Of a DNA stretch of 64,000 nt, positions 50,566 through 62,152 are shown in pieces. Made by a program: the position numbers and the translations under genes. Each line of letters opens with the position of its first letter. Positions within the stretch are counted from its first letter, which is position 1. A model generated the notes under the pieces. It did no database searches. It saw nothing but the letters and a program-made list of their open reading frames with translations, and was not told the origin of the DNA. Origin of the DNA: Thermoanaerobaculales bacterium (GTDB lineage: Bacteria > Acidobacteriota > Thermoanaerobaculia > Thermoanaerobaculales > Sulfomarinibacteraceae); assembly GCA_025456145.1 (NCBI GenBank), contig JALOLD010000001.1, positions 152,240-216,239 on the forward strand, written 5' to 3'.

Positions 50566-52704
50566 ATGACGTCGAGAAGCGCCGCTTCGCCACCGGCTCG
50601 AACGACGGTGATGCTGGGAGTCGCCACCGTCGTGTCCCAGGCCCTGCTGCTCCGCGAGGCGATGGCGGCGATGGGCGGCTCCGAGACCTCCTGGGGTCTC
50701 GTCATGGCGCTCTGGCTCGCCGGGATGGGGCTCGGTGCGCGGACCGGCGCCCGGGTCGGAACCGCCGCCCTGGCCGACCGGCTCCCGTCGCTCGTCCTCG
50801 TGCTGTGCGGCGGCGGCGTCGTGCTCCTGCGCGCCGCCCCGGCCCTCGCCGGCGCCGCCCCCGGCGAGATCCTGACGACCTGGCCCACGGTCGGGCTGTG
50901 GACCCTCGCCGTCGTCCCGGCCGCCTTCGCCGGGGGTCTCGCCTTTCCGATCCTCGCCGCCGCCATCGGCCGCGACGGTGCGGGGCGCGCCTATGCGCTC
51001 GAGGCGGTCGGCGCGCTCGCCGGCGGCGTCGTGCTCAGCGCCCTCCTCGCCCCCCTCGGTACGGCGGCGGCGCTGCTCGTCGCCCTCGGCGCGGTCGGCG
51101 GAGTCGCCGCCTGGCATCGCCACCCGGCCCTCGCGGTCGCCCTCGCCCTGGCCTGCGCGGCCGGCGCGATCCCGGCCTCGGAAGCCCTCGCCGAGGCCGG
51201 GTGGCGCTGGTCCGGCCGCCCCGGCGCCCTCGCCGGCCACGCCGACACCCGTCATCAGCGGCTCGAGCTCGCCGCCGGCCCGCCGGCCAGCCTGTGGGCC
51301 GACGGCCGGCTGGCCGCCCACTACCCGGAGCCCTACACCACCCTGCCCCGGGCCCACTTGACGATGCTCCTCCACCCCCAACCACGCCGCGTGCTCGCCA
51401 TCGGCTGCACCGCCGACGGCAGCCTCGGAGCGCTCCTCCGCCACCCGGTGAGCGAGCTGATCCTGGTCGAGGAGGATCCCGCGCTCGTCCCGCTGCTGCG
51501 AGGGTGGTACGACGACGACTTCCGCCGCGCCCTCGCCGACCCGCGAGCCGTCATCCGCACCACCGACCCCCTGCGGGCGGTCGCCGCCGCCCGCGATCTC
51601 GATCTCGTCATCCTCGCGGACGGCGACCCGACGACCCTGCGCGGCAACCGCACCCGGACCGTCGAGTTCCTCCGCGCCTGCCGGCGGGCGCTGCGGCCCG
51701 ACGGGCGGCTCGTCCTCCGGGTCGGGGTCGGCGACACCTACCTCGGCGGGGTCGCCGGCGAGCTGCTCGCGGTCATCTCGAGCACCGTTCGCGCGGTCTT
51801 CCCACGGGTCGAGGCCCTGCCCGGCGAGCCGATCCTGCTCGTCGCCGGTAACGCCGGACCGGCGCTCGTTCCCGATGTCGGGACCCTCGTCGAACGGCGG
51901 CTCGACCGGCCCGAGATCGGCGAGGAGCTCCACCCCGTCGTGCTGTCGCTGCTCGTCGACGAGAGCCGCCGACCGGAGCTCGCCGACTTCGTCGCCGGCG
52001 CCGACCGCCCGCCCAACACCCTCCGGCGCCCGACCGCCGCCGCCCTCGGCGCGCGCCTTCTCGAGCACCGATCGGAGGCCGGACGCACCGGGCTCGCCGC
52101 CCGGCTCGAGGGACGGTGGCGACCGGCGCTCGGCTGGCTCCTCGGCGGCGCGGTCGCCGCACTCGGGGTCGTCGCCCTCGGAGGAGGCGCGACCTCCCGC
52201 GCGGTCGCCGCCGCCGCCGTGGTCGGGCTGACCTCGATGGGCTGGTGGCTGCTGCTCCTCGCCACCTGGCAGATGACCCGCGGCTCGGTCTTCGCCGAGG
52301 TCGGGGCGCTCACCGCCGCCTTCATGGCCGGGGTCGCGGCCGGCGGCTGGCTCGGGCTGCGAGCCGGCATCCCGGGGCGGGCGCTCCCCGCGATCCTCGC
52401 GGGGGGAGCCGGGCTGTCGCTCGCCGTCGCGTCGGGGCTCGCGGTTGCCCTGCCGGCGGTCCTCGTCCCCCTCCTGCTGGTTGCCGGCGGGTGCCTGACC
52501 GGCGCCGCCTTCCCCGGTCTCGCCGAGCTCGCCGGCGGCGACCGTCGAGGGGTGGCCGCCGCCTTCGCCGCCGACGAGATCGGCGCCGGGCTCGCGGCCC
52601 TGCTCGTCGGAACGGTGGCGTTGCCCGAGGTCGGCCTCGGCGCCACCGGCTGCGCGCTCGCAGGGCTCGGCCTTGCGGCGGTTCCCGCGGTGCTCAGGCG
52701 GTGA
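50566..52704 (+). CDS. Membrane spermidine-synthase-like protein (TM-SpeE-TM)
   Basis: A 712-residue protein with ~7 N-terminal TM helices, a central spermidine-synthase/methyltransferase-like Rossmann domain (~250-420) and ~6 C-terminal TM helices. The central domain retains the shape (RRVLAIGCTADGSLGALLRH, ILVEEDPALVPLLR, LDLVILADGDPT). The catalytic Asp block of SpeE reads ADGDP, so polyamine transfer is uncertain. Such chimeras are widespread and unassigned. The ATG at 50566 is favoured over 50557, because GACAAT (50553-50558) then stands seven bases upstream as a -10; no ribosome site is visible for either. Confidence 0.8.
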   Translation: MTSRSAASPPARTTVMLGVATVVSQALLLREAMAAMGGSETSWGLVMALWLAGMGLGARTGARVGTAALADRLPSLVLVLCGGGVVLLRAAPALAGAAPGEILTTWPTVGLWTLAVVPAAFAGGLAFPILAAAIGRDGAGRAYALEAVGALAGGVVLSALLAPLGTAAALLVALGAVGGVAAWHRHPALAVALALACAAGAIPASEALAEAGWRWSGRPGALAGHADTRHQRLELAAGPPASLWADGRLAAHYPEPYTTLPRAHLTMLLHPQPRRVLAIGCTADGSLGALLRHPVSELILVEEDPALVPLLRGWYDDDFRRALADPRAVIRTTDPLRAVAAARDLDLVILADGDPTTLRGNRTRTVEFLRACRRALRPDGRLVLRVGVGDTYLGGVAGELLAVISSTVRAVFPRVEALPGEPILLVAGNAGPALVPDVGTLVERRLDRPEIGEELHPVVLSLLVDESRRPELADFVAGADRPPNTLRRPTAAALGARLLEHRSEAGRTGLAARLEGRWRPALGWLLGGAVAALGVVALGGGATSRAVAAAAVVGLTSMGWWLLLLATWQMTRGSVFAEVGALTAAFMAGVAAGGWLGLRAGIPGRALPAILAGGAGLSLAVASGLAVALPAVLVPLLLVAGGCLTGAAFPGLAELAGGDRRGVAAAFAADEIGAGLAALLVGTVALPEVGLGATGCALAGLGLAAVPAVLRR

Positions 52705-52731
52705 CCGGGTCGTCGTGGAGCGACTCCCGGC

Positions 52732-52746
52732 CCCGGTCCGACCGGG
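52732..52746. repeat. CCG-loop hairpin
   Basis: CCCGGT-CCG-ACCGGG, a 6-bp palindrome in the 118-base gap between convergent genes. It has the same GTCCGAC-type apex as the pair at 39579-39619. Confidence 0.45.
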
Positions 52747-52822
52747 CGCCGTGACCACGATGAGGGTGTGCCACGGCGCAACCACACCACGACGTCGTCG
52801 ATCGATCGGAGGGAGATGGGCG

Positions 52823-53389
52823 TCAGAGCGCGAGAACGGCCAGGATCGCGAGCCAGACCACGCCGAGGAAGTGCCAGTAGATCGCGACCGAGGTGACGCC
52901 CTCGTGGTCGGTCGAGGTGTAGCGGCCACGACGGGCGCGCAGCGCCGCCCAGACCAGCGGAACCAGCCCGCCCACGGCGTGGAGCAGGTGGAGGAAGCTC
53001 AGGACCCAGACCCCGAACAGGTAGAGGCTTCCCTGGGGCAGGGCGGCGGCGCCGGCCAGGGCCGACCACCCCGCGACCTGGGACGCGATGAAGCCGATCG
53101 CGAGCCCGCCAGCCGCGCTCAGCAGCCCGGTCAGCGGTACCCGGCGGTCGCGCTCGGCCGCCCGCCCGGCGGCGACCAGCACCGCGCTGAGGGCGGCCAG
53201 CACCGCCGTCGAAACCCAGAACGCCCCGGGCAGCGGCGGCGAGCCCGGGGGTGGCCACTCGGGGGCGCGAAGCCGGATGACGACGAAGCCGACCAGGCAG
53301 CCCCCGAACAGCATCCCGAGCGAGGCGAGGAAGAGCCACAGCCCGAGCCGGCGGCGCTCGGCGGCCGCGGCTGCGGGGCCCGTCGTCAC
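52823..53389 (-). CDS. Cytochrome c oxidase subunit III-like protein
   Basis: A 188-residue five-to-six-helix membrane protein of the haem-copper oxidase subunit III family. Recognisable ends are LGLWLFLASLGMLFGG and the last helix VTSVAIYWHFLGVVWLAILAVL, matching the conserved YWHFVD-type motif, here YWHFLG. It is the second subunit-III-like gene in the operon, shorter and more diverged than that at 53731, and lies four bases after subunit IV. It may be an assembly or quality-control paralogue or a replacement subunit. Confidence 0.83.
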   Translation of the reverse strand: MTTGPAAAAAERRRLGLWLFLASLGMLFGGCLVGFVVIRLRAPEWPPPGSPPLPGAFWVSTAVLAALSAVLVAAGRAAERDRRVPLTGLLSAAGGLAIGFIASQVAGWSALAGAAALPQGSLYLFGVWVLSFLHLLHAVGGLVPLVWAALRARRGRYTSTDHEGVTSVAIYWHFLGVVWLAILAVLAL

Positions 53390-53393
53390 CGCC

Positions 53394-53720
53394 TCACTCC
53401 ACCGGCCAGCCCGGGATCAGGACGTCCTGGTAGTGCTGGGTGTCGATGAGCGCAATCCCGATGAACAGCGCGAGGAAGGCGAAGGCCGAGATGAAGACGA
53501 AGGCGTTGAACGGCTTGTCCCAGCGAAGGTGCATGAAGTAGAGCCCGACCAGGATCGCCTTGGTGGTGGCGATGGCGAGACCGATCCAGATGTTGAGGAA
53601 GCCGAAGTCGTAGTGGGTCACCGAGACGGTCAGCCAGGTGCCGATCATCAGCGCGATCATGACCCCGACGAGCAGCCGGAGCGAGGCGACGTGAACGCCG
53701 TGGGCGGTGTGCTCTGACAT
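53394..53720 (-). CDS. Cytochrome c oxidase subunit IV (CtaF/CoxD-like)
   Basis: A 108-residue membrane protein with three TM helices, matching prokaryotic cytochrome c oxidase subunit IV (COX4_pro). Typical stretches are IALMIGTWLTVSVTHYDFG, AIATTKAILVGLYFMHLRWDK and FLALFIGIALIDTQHYQD. It lies between the two subunit-III genes, ten bases after the first. It stabilises the CuB site region in related oxidases. Confidence 0.9.
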   Translation of the reverse strand: MSEHTAHGVHVASLRLLVGVMIALMIGTWLTVSVTHYDFGFLNIWIGLAIATTKAILVGLYFMHLRWDKPFNAFVFISAFAFLALFIGIALIDTQHYQDVLIPGWPVE

Positions 53721-53730
53721 GACGCCCCTC

Positions 53731-54563
53731 CTAGTCGATGAGGTAGAGCAGCAGGAAGAGGTAGATCCAGATGATGTCGACGACGTGCCAGTAGAGCGCC
53801 ACCATGTCGACCTTGGTGAAGCGTCCTCCGTCGAAATCGCCGCGCCCCAGGCACCTGAGCAGCCACAGCATGGCGGCGATGCCGGCGAGGACGTGGATCC
53901 CGTGCAGCCCGGTCATCATGAAGTAGATCGAGAAGAAGACGCGGGCGTTGGCGGGCTCGACCGGCATCGCGTGCGGGTCGGCGGCGACCGCCGGGGCGGC
54001 GAGACCGTGCGGGCCTTCGGCGGCCGGGGCGATGGTCGACCGGTCGGGGTCGGCGGGCGCGCCGGCCTCGGGCGCCCCGGTCGTCGAGGACGGAGCCTCG
54101 GCCTCGCCGTGCCCGGCGGCTGGCTCGTCGCCGTGCTCGAGGTGGGGATTGTAGCTCCCCGCCCAGAGCAGCCCGTGCTTCCACTTGGCGCTGTACTCGA
54201 CGTATTTCACACCCATGAAGACGAAGGCGCAGGCCATCGTCGCGATGATCAGCCAGCGCAGCAGCCGGAGCTGGCCGAGCTGGGCCGCCCGCACCGCCCA
54301 GGCGATGGTGAACGAGCTGAAGATGAGCACCACGGTGTTGAGCGCGCCCAGCGCGGTGTCGAGGAAGTAGGCGCCGAAGACGAAGACCTCGGGGTGGTTG
54401 ACCCGGTACACGGTGTAGGCGACGAACAGCCCGCCGAAGAACAGGATCTCGGTCGCGAGGAAGACCCACATGCCGAGCTTGGTCGACTGGCGCTGCTGCT
54501 CGGCCGACTCGAAGTGGTGGGCGACCGAGGGGTCGTGGCCGTGCTCGTGGTGGTGCGCGGCCA

Positions 54564-54564
<1 letters not shown>
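53731..54564 (-). CDS. coxC: Cytochrome c oxidase subunit III with central insertion
   Basis: A 277-residue subunit III. The N-terminal part (His-rich start, KLGMWVFLATEILFFGGLFV) and the C-terminal part (YFMMTGLHGIHVLAGI, VALYWHVVDIIWIYLFLLLY) are canonical. Between them, around residues 125-200, sits a low-complexity Ala/Pro/Glu/His-rich insertion with no counterpart in ordinary subunit III, possibly a periplasmic loop. ATG 54564 overlaps the coxA stop by one base (TGATG). Subunit III supports proton uptake and oxidase stability. Confidence 0.92.
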
Positions 54565-56228
<1,664 letters not shown>

Positions 56229-56232
56229 GCTG

Positions 56233-57243
56233 CTACTCCTCGCTGGACGCTGCGTCGAGGGACTTGAGGTACTCGATGACCGCCAGGATCTCGGGGTCGC
56301 TGAGCCGTCCCTGGTAGGTCGGCATCACCGGCTCGAAGCCGGCGACGACCCGCGCCTGGGGCTCGAGGATCGACTGGCGGATGTAGTTCTCGTCGACGAC
56401 CGTGGTCGAGGAGTCGGTGAAGCTCGCCGGGCGCCCCCACACGCCGAGAAGCGTGGGTCCGGTCTTCGACGAACCGTCGACCGAGTGGCACTGCTGGCAG
56501 CCGCGAACCTGGAAGAGCTTCCGCCCGGCGTCGACCGGGGACATCGTGTCGAGGAAGTTCGAGGCCTTCTCGAGCCAGGTCTCGAACTCGCCGACCGGGT
56601 GGACGACGACGTGGGCGATCATCCCCGAGTGGCTGGTGCCGCAGTACTCGGCGCAGAACAGGTCGTACTCGCCGGGTCGGGTCGCCTCGAACCAGGCCTT
56701 CGAGTAGCGCCCCGGGACGACGTCCATCTTGACCCGGAAGGCGGGGATGTAGAGGCTGTGGATGACGTCCCGCGATCCCATGACGAGCCGGACCGGGCGG
56801 TCGACCGGGACGTGGAGGTCGGAGTCGACATAGCCGTTGGGGTAGGTGAAGGTCCAGCTCCACTTCTGCCCCTCGACCAGGATCTCGTAGGCGTTGGCGG
56901 GCGGCGTCGACATGTCGAGGAAGCCCTTGAAGCCGAAGACGAAGATCACGATCACGATGACCACCGGGATCGCGGTCCACGTGACCTCGAGCGCCATGTT
57001 GTGCGAGGTCGAAGGCTCGGCGCTCTCGCCCTCACGGTGGCGGTACCGGAGCACGAAGATCACCATCAGCACGACGATGAGCAGGAAGAAGAACACCGAG
57101 ATGGCGAGGATGAAGTTGAACAGCCAGTCGACGCCCTGCGCCACCGTCGACACCTGGGGCGGCATCCAGAACGACGACCCGTCGTCGTCCGGCAGGCCGG
57201 CGGCGAGGACGGACAGCATCTGCACGAGTCCGGTGGAGTTCAT
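56233..57243 (-). CDS. coxB: Cytochrome c oxidase subunit II with fused cytochrome c (caa3-type)
   Basis: A 336-residue subunit II: two TM helices (~37-62 and ~86-108), a cupredoxin domain with the CuA site [12 protein letters not shown] and the upstream His in [10 protein letters not shown], and a C-terminal cytochrome c domain with CQQCH and the axial Met in VMPTYQG. The fused cytochrome defines a caa3-type oxidase taking electrons directly from a bc1/ACIII-like donor or small cytochrome c. ATG 57243 overlaps the sco stop (ATGA). Confidence 0.96.
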   Translation of the reverse strand: MNSTGLVQMLSVLAAGLPDDDGSSFWMPPQVSTVAQGVDWLFNFILAISVFFFLLIVVLMVIFVLRYRHREGESAEPSTSHNMALEVTWTAIPVVIVIVIFVFGFKGFLDMSTPPANAYEILVEGQKWSWTFTYPNGYVDSDLHVPVDRPVRLVMGSRDVIHSLYIPAFRVKMDVVPGRYSKAWFEATRPGEYDLFCAEYCGTSHSGMIAHVVVHPVGEFETWLEKASNFLDTMSPVDAGRKLFQVRGCQQCHSVDGSSKTGPTLLGVWGRPASFTDSSTTVVDENYIRQSILEPQARVVAGFEPVMPTYQGRLSDPEILAVIEYLKSLDAASSEE

Positions 57244-58109
57244 GTGGTCGCGGTCCCCTTTTCGCCGTTCTTCCGCCGCCGTGCCTCGCGCAGCCACCAA
57301 CCGCCGAGGGTCAGACCGACGACCAGCGCCGTCGCGCCACCGCCGACCCGCATGATGTTCATCGCGACCGGCGCGTACCGCCGGCTCTCCGGGTCGTAGT
57401 GGAAGCAGTAGAGGATGAGCTGGTCGATGGTCGAGCCGATCTCGCCGGCCGAGGCCTCGAGCAGGGCGAGCCGCAGCCGCGACGCCGGGTACTCGATGCC
57501 GTACAGGTAGCGCGCGACCCGCCCGTCGGGGGTGGCGACGAAGATCACCGCCGCGTGCGCGTACTCGCCGGTCGAGCGGTCGTAGGTGTAACCGAAGCCG
57601 ACGGTCTCGGCGAGCCGCCGGATCTCGGTCTCGCGGCCGGTCAGGAAGTGCCAGCCGGCCGCCGCCGACGGCCGTTCGTAGCGCTTGATGTAGTTCTGCT
57701 TCTTGTCGGCGGCCAGGGCCGGGGTCTCGAGCGGGTTGATGCTCACCGTCACCAGCTCGAACTCCTGACCGGGGGTCCAGTCGAGCTCGCGCAGCCCGTC
57801 GAGCAGCCCGTTGAGCTGGAGCCCGCAGAGCATCGGGCACTTGTAGTAGTTGAGGGTCAGGATGACCGGCTTGACCCCGTCGAAGTAGTCGCCGAGCCGG
57901 ACCACCGTCCCGGCCTCGTCGCGGAACTCGAGATCGAGCGGCAGCCGGGCGTCGAGGTGCTCCTCGACCCCGACCGCCTCGAGCTCGGGGGGCAGCTGAT
58001 CGGCGAGCTGGGCGGCGGCCGGCGGCGCGAGCCAGGCGACCGACGCCACCGCCACGGTCAGTCGACCGAGCGTCCGTCTCATTCTCAAGGCTGTGGTCGC
58101 TTCCGACAT
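57240..58109 (-). CDS. SCO1/SenC copper chaperone
   Basis: A 289-residue thioredoxin-fold protein that delivers copper to the CuA site of subunit II. It has a signal peptide (to about residue 33), CxxxC copper ligands Cys91/Cys95 (YYKCPMLCGL), the third ligand His185 (EYAHAAVIFV) and a C-terminal TM helix (~262-280), which is common in operon-linked SCO proteins. ATG 58109 follows the ribosome site GAGGAG. It is the first gene of the oxidase operon, coupled to coxB by a four-base overlap. Confidence 0.94.
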   Translation of the reverse strand: MSEATTALRMRRTLGRLTVAVASVAWLAPPAAAQLADQLPPELEAVGVEEHLDARLPLDLEFRDEAGTVVRLGDYFDGVKPVILTLNYYKCPMLCGLQLNGLLDGLRELDWTPGQEFELVTVSINPLETPALAADKKQNYIKRYERPSAAAGWHFLTGRETEIRRLAETVGFGYTYDRSTGEYAHAAVIFVATPDGRVARYLYGIEYPASRLRLALLEASAGEIGSTIDQLILYCFHYDPESRRYAPVAMNIMRVGGGATALVVGLTLGGWWLREARRRKNGEKGTATT

Positions 58110-58308
58110 CACGCTCCTCGCATTGACCGCGAAACACCCGCGTCGGCCGGCCCATTTCCTCGGCTCACCCTGCAACGCGGCCCCTCTCGACCAGCAGCCG
58201 CGCAGGGGGCGGCCTCCAGTTGAGATCGCGTCTGATACGCGGGGCCAACGGTAGCACACTCCGGCGCCTCCATCGAGGGGCGTTCGCGTGCTACTCTCCT
58301 GGTGCGTG

Positions 58309-61011
58309 ATGAGCTTCGGTCTCGATTCGCTCCGCCCGACCGCCGCCGCCGCCCTGGTCGCGGCGATGCTCGCCGCGGGCCCGGCCGCGACCTCGGCCGA
58401 GGAGGTCGTGGTCCGGTTGACGGCCTCGGCGGCGACCCTCGCCGACCGCGCCGGGATCTCGTCGGACCTCCGCGGCGACGACGCCGGCCCCGGGTGGTGG
58501 GTCCTCACCCCCGATGCAGCGGCGGCCCTCGCCGACGCCGGCATCCCGCACGTCGTCATCGACGAGCCCTACACCCTGACCCTCGGCGAGAGCCGGTTCG
58601 ACCCGCTCGCCGCATGGCCCGAGATCCCGCCGGACTGGGCCGGTCGCGGCGGTGACGGCAGCCAGCTCCGGCTCGTCCAGGCGGTCGGTCCGATCCGCCC
58701 GGAGTGGCCCGGGGAGCTGCGCGCCTCTGGCCTCGAGCCGCTCCAGTACATCCACCCCTTCGCCTACCTCGTCTGGGGCGACGCCGGGGCCCTCGACCGG
58801 GCCGCCGCCCTGCCCTGGGTGCGCTGGCGGGGCGACTTCATCCCCGCCTTCCGGGTCCTGCCGAGGTGGCGCGAGCCCGCCACCACCACCGTCGAGGTCG
58901 CGGTGCTGGTCGCCCGGGTCGCCGGCCTCGACCGGACCGTCGCCGAGCTCGAGGCGGCGGGCGCGGCGGTCGGAGGCGCCGCCACCCTCGACCCGCGCTG
59001 GGCGGTGCTCCGGGCGACGATCCCGGCCGACCGGCTCGCGACCGCGGCGGCGACCCCCGGCGTCGTCACCATCCAGCCGGTCCCCACCGATGGCGGGGCG
59101 CGCGGCGAGATGAGCAACCAGGTCTGCGCGGGCAACCTCGGCGGCGGCGGCCTCGCCGTCCCGGGCTATCCAAGCTGGCTCGCCGGCCAGGGCGTCGACG
59201 GCAACGGAGTCGTCATGGCCAACGTCGACCAGGGGGTCGACGAGGCCCACCCCGATCTCGCCGGTCAGGTGCTGGCGTGCGTCGGCACGACCTGCGGCGG
59301 CGCCGCCGTCTCCAGCCACGGCACCCACACCGCCGGAATCCAGGCGGCGACCGGCGCCTCCGGGGTCGCCTCGCTCGGCTTCCTGCGCGGGCTCGGGGCG
59401 GCGCCCGGCGCGCGGCTCGTCGAGCAGCTCTACTCGCCGACCTTCTCGCTCCCCGGCGGCATGCTCCTGCTCATCGAGGAGTCGCAGGCCAACGGCGCGG
59501 TGCTGTCGAACAACAGCTGGGGGCCGTCCGGCACGCCGCACGGCTACGACCTCGACACCATGCAGACCGACATCGGCGTCCGCGACGCCGACCCGGCGAC
59601 CCCGGGCAACCAGGGCCTGACCTACGTGCTGTCGATCATGAACGGCTATGGCGGGACGAGCAGCCAGGGGACGCCGGACGAGGCCAAGAACACGATCACC
59701 GTCGGCTCGACCGCGATGCAGGCGCCGGACGGCTCGCAGGTCTCTGACATCGACGATTTGTCCGCCAACACCGCCCACGGACCGGCCCTCGACGGCCGGA
59801 CCATCCCCCACCTCGTCGCCCCCGGGTGTCGGGTCGACTCGACAACCCCGACCGGCCACGGTCTGAGCTGCGGCACCAGCATGTCGTCGCCCCACGTCAG
59901 CGGGGCCGCCGCGCTGCTCGTCGAGCGCTGGCGGACGAGCCGCGGCGTCGACCCGAGCCCGGCGATGCTCAAGGCCGCCCTCACCCTCGCCGCCCGCGAC
60001 CTCGCCGGCCACCTCGACGCCGACGGCGGGCTCCTCGGCCATCCCTTCGACTCGAAGCAGGGCTGGGGGCGGCTCGACACCGGAGCGGTGCTCGACCCGG
60101 TCGCCGAGGGCGACGCCTTCGACGGGCCGGTGCTGCTCACCGCGACCGGCGAGGAGTGGATCACCACGATGGCGGTGGCCGACCCCGGGCAGCCGGTGCG
60201 GGTGATGCTGGTCTGGACCGACGCCCCGGGGCACGGCCTCGGCGGGGCGACCCCGGCCTGGTGTAACGACCTCGACCTGGTCGTCGAGGCGGCCGGCCAG
60301 GCCTATCCAGGCAACAGCTTCGGCCCGGACGGACGCTCGACCCCCGGCCCGACCGCCGACGGGATGAACAACACCGAGGGCGTCATCCTGCCGCCCGGGA
60401 TCGCCGACCGGATCACGATCCGGGTCCGGGCGGCCAACCTCGCCGCCGACGGGGTCCCGGGAAACGCCTCGGCGACCGACCAGGACTTCGCGGTGGCAGT
60501 CGGCAACGTCATCGCCGGCTCGTGCATCCCCGGTCCCTTCTTCAACGGAGCGCTCACCGTGTCCGACGTCGAGATCCAGGGCGCCCAGGCCTTCGTCCTC
60601 GAGTGGCTGCCGGCGACCCCGGCCTGCGGCGGCGCCGTGACCTACCTGGTCAACGACGCCCGGACCGGCAAGCCGGGCGTGCCCGTCGCCACCACCGCGG
60701 GCACCGCGTGGACCGTCGTCGGCGCGAGCCCGGGGGAGCAGTACTGCTTCACCGTCGTCTCGGTCGAGGACGGGGCGACCGGCCAGGCCTCGGGCACCGC
60801 CTGCGCGACCGGGAGCGCGGCGCGGGTCGCCGGCGATCTCGACTGCGACGGCCTGGTCGCCGCCACCGACCTTTCGGCCTCGGTGGCGATGCTCTTCGGC
60901 GCCCCGGAGCCGGCCTGCGCCGGCTACCCGGCCGGCGACGCCGACCTTGACGGCGACGTCGACGCCGCCGACCCGGCCCAGATCATCCGCGCGGCCGACG
61001 ACCCGCTCTGA
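58309..61011 (+). CDS. Secreted subtilisin-like peptidase with dockerin-like C-terminus
   Basis: A 900-residue S8 serine peptidase. Signal peptide (residues ~8-30), N-terminal prodomain-like region (~35-265), then the catalytic domain with Asp307 (MANVDQGVDEAHPDL), His337 (SSHGTHTAGI) and Ser524 (GTSMSSPHVSGAAA). Next come a P-domain-like beta region (~595-745), a fibronectin-III-like segment and a dockerin-like pair of calcium loops (GDLDCDGLVAATDL and GDADLDGDVDAADP). The first catalytic block reads DQG instead of the common DTG. Start ATG 58309 (or GTG 58306) follows TACTCT (58292-58297) by 8-11 bases. It probably degrades extracellular protein. Confidence 0.92.
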   Translation: MSFGLDSLRPTAAAALVAAMLAAGPAATSAEEVVVRLTASAATLADRAGISSDLRGDDAGPGWWVLTPDAAAALADAGIPHVVIDEPYTLTLGESRFDPLAAWPEIPPDWAGRGGDGSQLRLVQAVGPIRPEWPGELRASGLEPLQYIHPFAYLVWGDAGALDRAAALPWVRWRGDFIPAFRVLPRWREPATTTVEVAVLVARVAGLDRTVAELEAAGAAVGGAATLDPRWAVLRATIPADRLATAAATPGVVTIQPVPTDGGARGEMSNQVCAGNLGGGGLAVPGYPSWLAGQGVDGNGVVMANVDQGVDEAHPDLAGQVLACVGTTCGGAAVSSHGTHTAGIQAATGASGVASLGFLRGLGAAPGARLVEQLYSPTFSLPGGMLLLIEESQANGAVLSNNSWGPSGTPHGYDLDTMQTDIGVRDADPATPGNQGLTYVLSIMNGYGGTSSQGTPDEAKNTITVGSTAMQAPDGSQVSDIDDLSANTAHGPALDGRTIPHLVAPGCRVDSTTPTGHGLSCGTSMSSPHVSGAAALLVERWRTSRGVDPSPAMLKAALTLAARDLAGHLDADGGLLGHPFDSKQGWGRLDTGAVLDPVAEGDAFDGPVLLTATGEEWITTMAVADPGQPVRVMLVWTDAPGHGLGGATPAWCNDLDLVVEAAGQAYPGNSFGPDGRSTPGPTADGMNNTEGVILPPGIADRITIRVRAANLAADGVPGNASATDQDFAVAVGNVIAGSCIPGPFFNGALTVSDVEIQGAQAFVLEWLPATPACGGAVTYLVNDARTGKPGVPVATTAGTAWTVVGASPGEQYCFTVVSVEDGATGQASGTACATGSAARVAGDLDCDGLVAATDLSASVAMLFGAPEPACAGYPAGDADLDGDVDAADPAQIIRAADDPL

Positions 61012-61141
61012 CCCCTGTCAACCCAGACCCTCGCAGGGCGTCCCACCAGGGCCGCGCGACGGGCCGTTCAACACCCCCCGCTCACACCGCTCCCGGCACG
61101 CCGCGCCGCTTCTTCTCCGACCGGGATACACTTGACCGGCC

Positions 61142-62122
61142 ATGGGCGATGACCGACCGACCACCGGCATCGGGCGCCGCGAGCTGCTCGGGCTCTGGGG
61201 CCCGGTGGCGCTCGCCGGCGCGGCGCTGACCGCGCTCGGAGCGGGCCTCGGCGGCCGGGCGGGCCGCCACCGGCCGCCGGTCGACGACCGAGTGCCGCGA
61301 CCGCCGGACTGGCGGACCGACCCCGCCGCGCCCGGGCGGCTGGCGGTCGCCGGTGGCGCCGGGCCGCGCGCCAACCTCGGCCGGGCCCTGGCTGCCCTCG
61401 GCGGCATCGAGCTTTTCGTCCGCCCCGGCGACCGGGTCGCGGTCAAGCCCAACTGCGCCTGGGACCGGTCGCCCGAGCAGGCCGCCAATACCGACCCCGA
61501 GCTGGTCGGCGAGATCGCCCGCCTGTGCCTCGCGGCCGGCGCCGCGTCGGTGGTCGTCGTCGACAACTCCTGCCACGACCCGGCCCGCGCCTTCGCGCGA
61601 TCGGGGATCGCCGAGGCGGCCCGGGCCGCCGGCGCCACCGTCGCCCACCAGCGCAGCGCCGGCACCGTGACCCTCGACCTCGGCGGGTCGGTGCTCGGGC
61701 CGTGGGAGGTGCTCGCGCCGATCGCCGGGGCCGACCGGGTGATCAACGTGCCGGTCGTCAAGCACCACTCGCTCGGCCGCGCCACCCTCGGGATGAAGAA
61801 CTGGTTCGGCGCCATCGTCGGCCGCCGGGCGAGCCTCCACCAGCGGATCGACCAGGTCTGCGCCGAGCTCGGCGCCGCCTTCCGGCCGACCCTCACGGTC
61901 GTCGACGCCACGCGGGTGCTGACCGGCGGCGGGCCGACCGGCGGCTCCCTCGACCTGGTCCGCCCCGACGACCTGGTCGCCGTCTCGACCGACCCGGTGG
62001 CGGCGGACGCCTGGGGGGCGACCCGGCTCGGCCTCTCCCCCGCCGAGCTGCCCTACCTCGCCGTCGCCCAGCGGCTCGGCCTGGGCGCCACCGACTGGCA
62101 GTCCGTCGTCGAGATGGTGTAG
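61142..62122 (+). CDS. DUF362-family protein with Tat-like signal
   Basis: A 326-residue DUF362 protein. The N-terminus GRRELLGLWGPVALAGAALT (11-30) has the twin-arginine export pattern. Conserved blocks include RVAVKPNCAWD, VVVVDNSCHDP, VINVPVVKHHSLGRATLGMKNWFG and VSTDPVAADAWGATRLG. DUF362 proteins often contain or accompany ferredoxin domains and are suspected oxidoreductase components; the activity is unknown. It sits directly before the NapH/MauM-type ferredoxin gene, a common pairing. ATG follows TACACT (61127-61132) by nine bases with no ribosome site. Confidence 0.87.
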   Translation: MGDDRPTTGIGRRELLGLWGPVALAGAALTALGAGLGGRAGRHRPPVDDRVPRPPDWRTDPAAPGRLAVAGGAGPRANLGRALAALGGIELFVRPGDRVAVKPNCAWDRSPEQAANTDPELVGEIARLCLAAGAASVVVVDNSCHDPARAFARSGIAEAARAAGATVAHQRSAGTVTLDLGGSVLGPWEVLAPIAGADRVINVPVVKHHSLGRATLGMKNWFGAIVGRRASLHQRIDQVCAELGAAFRPTLTVVDATRVLTGGGPTGGSLDLVRPDDLVAVSTDPVAADAWGATRLGLSPAELPYLAVAQRLGLGATDWQSVVEMV

Positions 62123-62152
62123 ATGTGCGCTCCTTCGACGCCATGGCGATCA

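Noticed and set aside
50230..52929. 899-codon minus-strand frame opposite the spermidine-synthase-like gene
   Set aside because: Low-complexity Arg/Glu/Gly sequence with no domain; antisense of a coding gene.
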